Assembly (NCBI RefSeq): GCF_025567625.1
Contig: NZ_JAOQJC010000015.1
Span: 62,001 to 126,000 of the forward strand
DNA: 64,000 nt
Reading direction: 5' to 3'
Origin: Paenibacillus sp. J5C2022
GTDB taxonomy: Bacteria; Bacillota; Bacilli; Paenibacillales; Paenibacillaceae
Shown here: positions 60,810 through 64,000 of the stretch, piece after piece
Layout of the letters: each line of letters begins with the position of its first letter
Position numbering within the stretch: position 1 is the first letter of the stretch
The notes under the pieces: model-generated
What the model saw: the letters and a program-made list of their open reading frames with translations, nothing else
The model's database searches: none
What the model was told of the DNA's origin: nothing
Position numbers and translations under genes: made by a program

Positions 60810-63107
60810 ATGATGCGGAAGCCCCCGCGATTATTGATCCGGCTTATGGTAATCAGCATTTTTGTTGGGGCGATCCCAGTGCTTGCCTTAGGCAGCTTCT
60901 CTTACTATTTATTTATGGATCGGGTCGAGGATCAGGTCGATCAGCGCAACAGCCAACTTCTCACGGAAACGCAGATGCGCCTTGAACAATTGTATACGAC
61001 TATAGATTTTTCGCTTACTCAACTGGCAAACTCGACTTTGTTGCAGGATTCGACCGAGTGGGATTATTCGAGCCATCACTTTCAGTCGTTTAACGAGCTG
61101 AGCTCGCAATTGTACCGGATGCAAACAATGGAAATGGGAATTAGCAATGTATTCTATGTCAGCTTCGCCAAAGGCTGGCTGCTCGACAACCACGGAGCGT
61201 TCTTGCTCAGCGAGCATGCGGATCGCGACTTGTACGTCGGATATCGCGAAAGGAATGAGAAGTCGTTCTGGGTGACGCAACAGGAAAGAACTAATACCGC
61301 GGTGAAAGAAGGTGTACGGTCGGAGTCGGATATTGCTGCCGTTACTCTGGTGAAAAGAACGCCGCTCCATGCGATGAAGCCAACAGGTATGCTGGGTGTG
61401 CAAATTCCGCGTTATGAAATCGAGCGCCGGCTGTCCTCTGACGACAATCGCGATGCGAGGCTGTTGATCGACGCCGATCTGCATATTCTGGCGGCTTCGG
61501 AATCGTTCACCTCCCAGTGGAACCAGCTTCCCGCCGAATTTGCTGCTCTCATCAAAGGGACAGTTCAGCCCGGGAGTCCCGCAACGTTCAAATTCGATAA
61601 TTCGCATCTGGCGGTTGTCAGTCGCTCGGCCTATAACAACTGGTATTATGTTTCGGTCTACTCGAATGCCGAGATTGCCAAAGATGCCGGATCGATTCGG
61701 AACACGATGTTTTTAACCTGCTTCCTCGTCCTCTTGCTTACACTGCTGATCGCGATGGCGATGAACCGCCGATTTTATAAGCCGATCCGCAAGCTGTACG
61801 ATTCCGCTGTCCGTCTGTCCGATTCGCAGACCGACAATAAATATAATGAAATTGAACTGATTGAAGCGCGTCTGGAGTCATTGATGGAAACGCAGCATGG
61901 CAAGGATGAGTTTATAGCCGGTCAGGTCAGCCAATTGCGGGATCTATTCCTGTTCAAGCTACTGATTGGCGAGGTTAATCCTGCTGAAGCTGAAGCCAGA
62001 TCTGCCTATTACAGGTTGAATGCGGAGTGGAAGCAATGCTGTATTGTCTCCCTGCTAATCAGCAACTGGAAACGCTCGCGATACAGGGAAAGCGACCGGG
62101 ATCTGATGATGATGGCCGTAAAGAATGTAATGGGCGAGCTCATTCCCGCTTCCAATAGCCTGCCTGTCGTTACGATCGGTCAGTGCCAGGTAATCGTCGT
62201 CGGCAGCATGCATGAGACGTCTAAGCAATTTCGTGAATATGTCGAATCACTGATCGTGATGATCCGCGCAGCCGTCGAACGTTACTTGGGACTGGACGCC
62301 ATATTCGGGATCAGCCGGTCGATTCATTCGTTGAAGGAAGCCAGCCGTGCCTACCTGGAAGCGACAGAGGCGTTAAAGCAAAAAAGTGTCATCATCGAGC
62401 AATCATTTTTCTTCTTCGAGGATTTGACGCCCGATCGAATGGTCCGGATCAAGTATCCGGCGGCACTGGAGAAGGCACTCATTGAAGCGATAGAGGAGAA
62501 TGATCACGAGCAGGCTAGGGAGAGCTTGCGGCTAATTTCCCGTTATTTGCTGGAGGCCAACGTCAGTTACCGCGAGCTGCAGCTCTATTTGGTACGCTTG
62601 CTCGTCACGTTGCTGACGGATTCTCTCGATTCTGAAGAGTTTCTATTCCAACTGTTGAACGACCAGAAGACGATATTTGATCAACTGTTCGAGCTTAACT
62701 CCCTGGATGAAATCGAGAGCTGGATCGTTGGGAAAGTGCTCACTCCGTTCATTCAATGGCGAGAAGAACAGTCGCAGAAGCAATATTATATCATCACCGA
62801 GCAGATGCGCAGAATAATTCACGAGCAGTATAAAACGGATCTAACGCTGGAAGCATGCGCAGAGCAATTGAAGTACCATCCCGACTATTTGCGGAGGGTG
62901 TTCCGCAAAGGAACGGGCGTGAGCTTCAGCGATTATCTCGCGCAACATCGGCTGAGCATCTCCAAGGAGCTGCTTGAGAATACAGATTGGACGATTTTGG
63001 ACATTGCGCAGCAGCTCAATTTCCAAAATTCACAAAACTTCATTCGCTATTTCAAAAAAATGGTCGGCATCACCCCTGGACAATATAGGCAAAGCTTACG
63101 GGAGTAA
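60810..63107 (+). CDS. Membrane-bound AraC family regulator with extracellular sensor domain
   Basis: 765 residues from ATG 60810, nine bases after GAGGAGG (ATG 60813 is equally possible). One helix near the N-terminus (LLIRLMVISIFVGAIPVLAL), an extracellular part of about 260 residues, a second helix (FLTCFLVLLLTLLIAMAM, about 302-320), a cytoplasmic linker and a C-terminal AraC HTH (about 665-765: ACAEQLKYHPDYLRRVFRKG, ILDIAQQLNFQNSQNFIRYF, KKMVGITPGQYRQS). This layout is frequent in Paenibacillus next to LplBC-LipO importers. It likely senses an extracellular sugar or the loaded binding protein and activates the locus directly. Confidence 0.9.
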   Translation: MMRKPPRLLIRLMVISIFVGAIPVLALGSFSYYLFMDRVEDQVDQRNSQLLTETQMRLEQLYTTIDFSLTQLANSTLLQDSTEWDYSSHHFQSFNELSSQLYRMQTMEMGISNVFYVSFAKGWLLDNHGAFLLSEHADRDLYVGYRERNEKSFWVTQQERTNTAVKEGVRSESDIAAVTLVKRTPLHAMKPTGMLGVQIPRYEIERRLSSDDNRDARLLIDADLHILAASESFTSQWNQLPAEFAALIKGTVQPGSPATFKFDNSHLAVVSRSAYNNWYYVSVYSNAEIAKDAGSIRNTMFLTCFLVLLLTLLIAMAMNRRFYKPIRKLYDSAVRLSDSQTDNKYNEIELIEARLESLMETQHGKDEFIAGQVSQLRDLFLFKLLIGEVNPAEAEARSAYYRLNAEWKQCCIVSLLISNWKRSRYRESDRDLMMMAVKNVMGELIPASNSLPVVTIGQCQVIVVGSMHETSKQFREYVESLIVMIRAAVERYLGLDAIFGISRSIHSLKEASRAYLEATEALKQKSVIIEQSFFFFEDLTPDRMVRIKYPAALEKALIEAIEENDHEQARESLRLISRYLLEANVSYRELQLYLVRLLVTLLTDSLDSEEFLFQLLNDQKTIFDQLFELNSLDEIESWIVGKVLTPFIQWREEQSQKQYYIITEQMRRIIHEQYKTDLTLEACAEQLKYHPDYLRRVFRKGTGVSFSDYLAQHRLSISKELLENTDWTILDIAQQLNFQNSQNFIRYFKKMVGITPGQYRQSLRE

Positions 63108-63155
63108 GTGTATGGATCGCGGAGAAATGCTTCATGTGTCTCTCCATTCATGAAT

Positions 63156-63169
63156 TGCAAGCGGTTACA
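63156..63169 (+). promoter_or_regulatory. cre-like site (CcpA) upstream of the DUF4838 gene
   Basis: TGCAAGCGGTTACA fits TGWAANCGNTNWCA at all but one position. It lies 59 bases before the gene start and overlaps a TTGCAA -35-like box, suggesting carbon catabolite repression. Confidence 0.55.
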
Positions 63170-63227
63170 ATAAAGTATGAGCGGGAGGAAAGAATAAATG
63201 GGAACTACCGAATGGAGGAAGAAAAAC

Positions 63228-64000
63228 ATGTTGAAGCGTAAATGGATGCTGTGGACGTTGGTTTTAGCAATAGTACTCGCTCCGATGGTAGGCTTGACCC
63301 GGAATGCCGATGCACAGACACCTGACAGCCCTACTTTGAGTCAGATCGATGCAATATTGCTCTTGCTGGATCAACTGGTTGCATCCGGTGAGGTGCGGGC
63401 CCCATTGTCGAAGCAGCTTGAAAACAGCTTGCAGCAAGCCAAACATCAGTTGGAGAAAGGCTCGACCGAGCAGGCTGACAAGAAGATAGACGATTTCCTG
63501 AAGCATCTATCCAATAAGGGCATGCAGAAAAATATAACCGAAACCGCAAAAAATCTGCTGGGGGAAGCAGTCCAAACGATGAGGGAAGGGGAGGCATCGA
63601 ACCCAACGCCAACGACGGATTTGAGTATTGTAGCGAATGGTCAGGCGCAGTCGCTAATTATCGTGGAACCGAGCGCAGATAATCAAACAAGAGCAGCAGC
63701 GAATAAATTAGCTGCGTATATCAAAAAGTCGACAAATGCTGCGCTACCTGTCTTGACGACGACGGAGCTTAACCAGTCGGGTAATCTGTATGACAATAAG
63801 GTTCGCATCTATGTCGGAACGAAAGCTCCACAGACAGAAACTGCGATAATGAGCGAACTGCAAGAACTAGACGATCACGGATTTGTTATCTGGCCTTACG
63901 AGCAATCGATTTCTATTATCGGACCGACAGCTTGGGGTACGGAGTATGGCGTTGATGAATTTCTCGAGCGCTATGTCGGTGTCCTTTGGTTATTGCCTGG
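63228..64000 (+). CDS. Secreted DUF4838-type glycan-active protein, N-terminal part
   Basis: Open from ATG 63228 (after GGAGG) to the end of the window, 257 codons, no stop. A signal peptide (MLKRKWMLWTLVLAIVLAPM and on to ADAQ at about 27) is followed by a helical region of about 95 residues. Then comes an alpha/beta domain: QSLIIVEPSADNQTRAAANKLAAYIKKST, VRIYVGTKAP and ISIIGPTAWGTEYGVDEFLERYVGVLWLLPG (spread over about residues 140-257). The last element, 'FLERY.G(V)RWL.PG', is the hallmark I know from DUF4838 proteins, placed before a catalytic-type barrel as in GH67/GH20 relatives. It is exported and probably acts on an extracellular glycan of the locus. A cre-like site precedes it. Confidence 0.8.
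   Translation, partial: MLKRKWMLWTLVLAIVLAPMVGLTRNADAQTPDSPTLSQIDAILLLLDQLVASGEVRAPLSKQLENSLQQAKHQLEKGSTEQADKKIDDFLKHLSNKGMQKNITETAKNLLGEAVQTMREGEASNPTPTTDLSIVANGQAQSLIIVEPSADNQTRAAANKLAAYIKKSTNAALPVLTTTELNQSGNLYDNKVRIYVGTKAPQTETAIMSELQELDDHGFVIWPYEQSISIIGPTAWGTEYGVDEFLERYVGVLWLLP

Overview
The window looks like chromosomal DNA of an endospore-forming, low-to-mid GC Gram-positive of the Paenibacillaceae (Paenibacillus or a close relative). The evidence is strong AGGAGG-type ribosome sites, sporulation genes (gamma-type SASP with a sigma-G promoter, PrkA, SpoVR, YhcN/YlaJ lipoprotein, YtxC), an S-layer-homology surface protein, a T-box and an S-box leader, LiaFSR-like and AbrB-like regulators, and an ABC sugar importer of the LplB/LplC/LipO type without its own ATPase. 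No rRNA, tRNA, CRISPR or complete insertion sequence was seen. Genus assignment is inference.

Layout. 1-5.4 kb: end of an SLC13-type transporter, a YhgE/Pip membrane protein, a CxPxR sulfatase and a methyltransferase. 5.6-9.0 kb: a large secreted SLH/fibronectin-III protein. 9.1-13.9 kb: a GntR/FCD regulator divergent from an operon of M81 (MlrC-like) peptidase, IlvD/Edd-type dehydratase and a short-chain dehydrogenase. 14.0-17.8 kb (mostly minus strand): HxlR regulator, a transporter remnant, intergenic hairpin repeats, HisJ-type phosphatase, LysR regulator and CorA. 18.2-25.3 kb: SAM riboswitch-metA-metI, mqnC, ytxC, T-box-thrS. 25.4-34.8 kb: 3D-domain cell-wall protein, gamma-SASP, LiaFSR-like operon, YugN-like protein, HtrA protease, an OmpR-type two-component pair, ispH. 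34.8-35.5 kb: a 51-bp tandem repeat array and an A-rich leader. 35.5-44.1 kb: aroF-type DAHP synthase, glnA, an SDR plus ceramidase-like pair, serC, an orphan PhoP-like regulator, trmL, an AbrB-like regulator. 44.2-51.2 kb: a 32-residue membrane protein, a MocR-like aminotransferase homologue lacking the PLP lysine, a DUF2161 protein, prkA, a YhcN/YlaJ lipoprotein, a WGxxGxxG protein and spoVR. 51.6-64.0 kb: a carbohydrate locus (ROK regulator, GH-like protein, two permeases, solute-binding lipoprotein, GHL6/GH42-like protein, membrane AraC-type regulator, DUF4838 protein running off the end).

How parts may work together. The promoter-operator in front of the 9.9-13.9 kb operon is almost duplicated in front of the SDR/ceramidase-like pair 29 kb away (21 of 24 identical bases, same -35/-10 geometry). 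This suggests one GntR regulon and one uncharacterised catabolic pathway split over two sites. The 51.6-64 kb block reads as sensing (AraC-type membrane protein, ROK protein), import (LipO-LplB-LplC) and degradation (GHL6, GH20-like, DUF4838) of an unknown glycan. metA-metI, thrS, aroF, serC and glnA are ordinary amino-acid housekeeping genes with recognisable leaders or promoters. Functional names come from motif recognition by eye; no database search was run.
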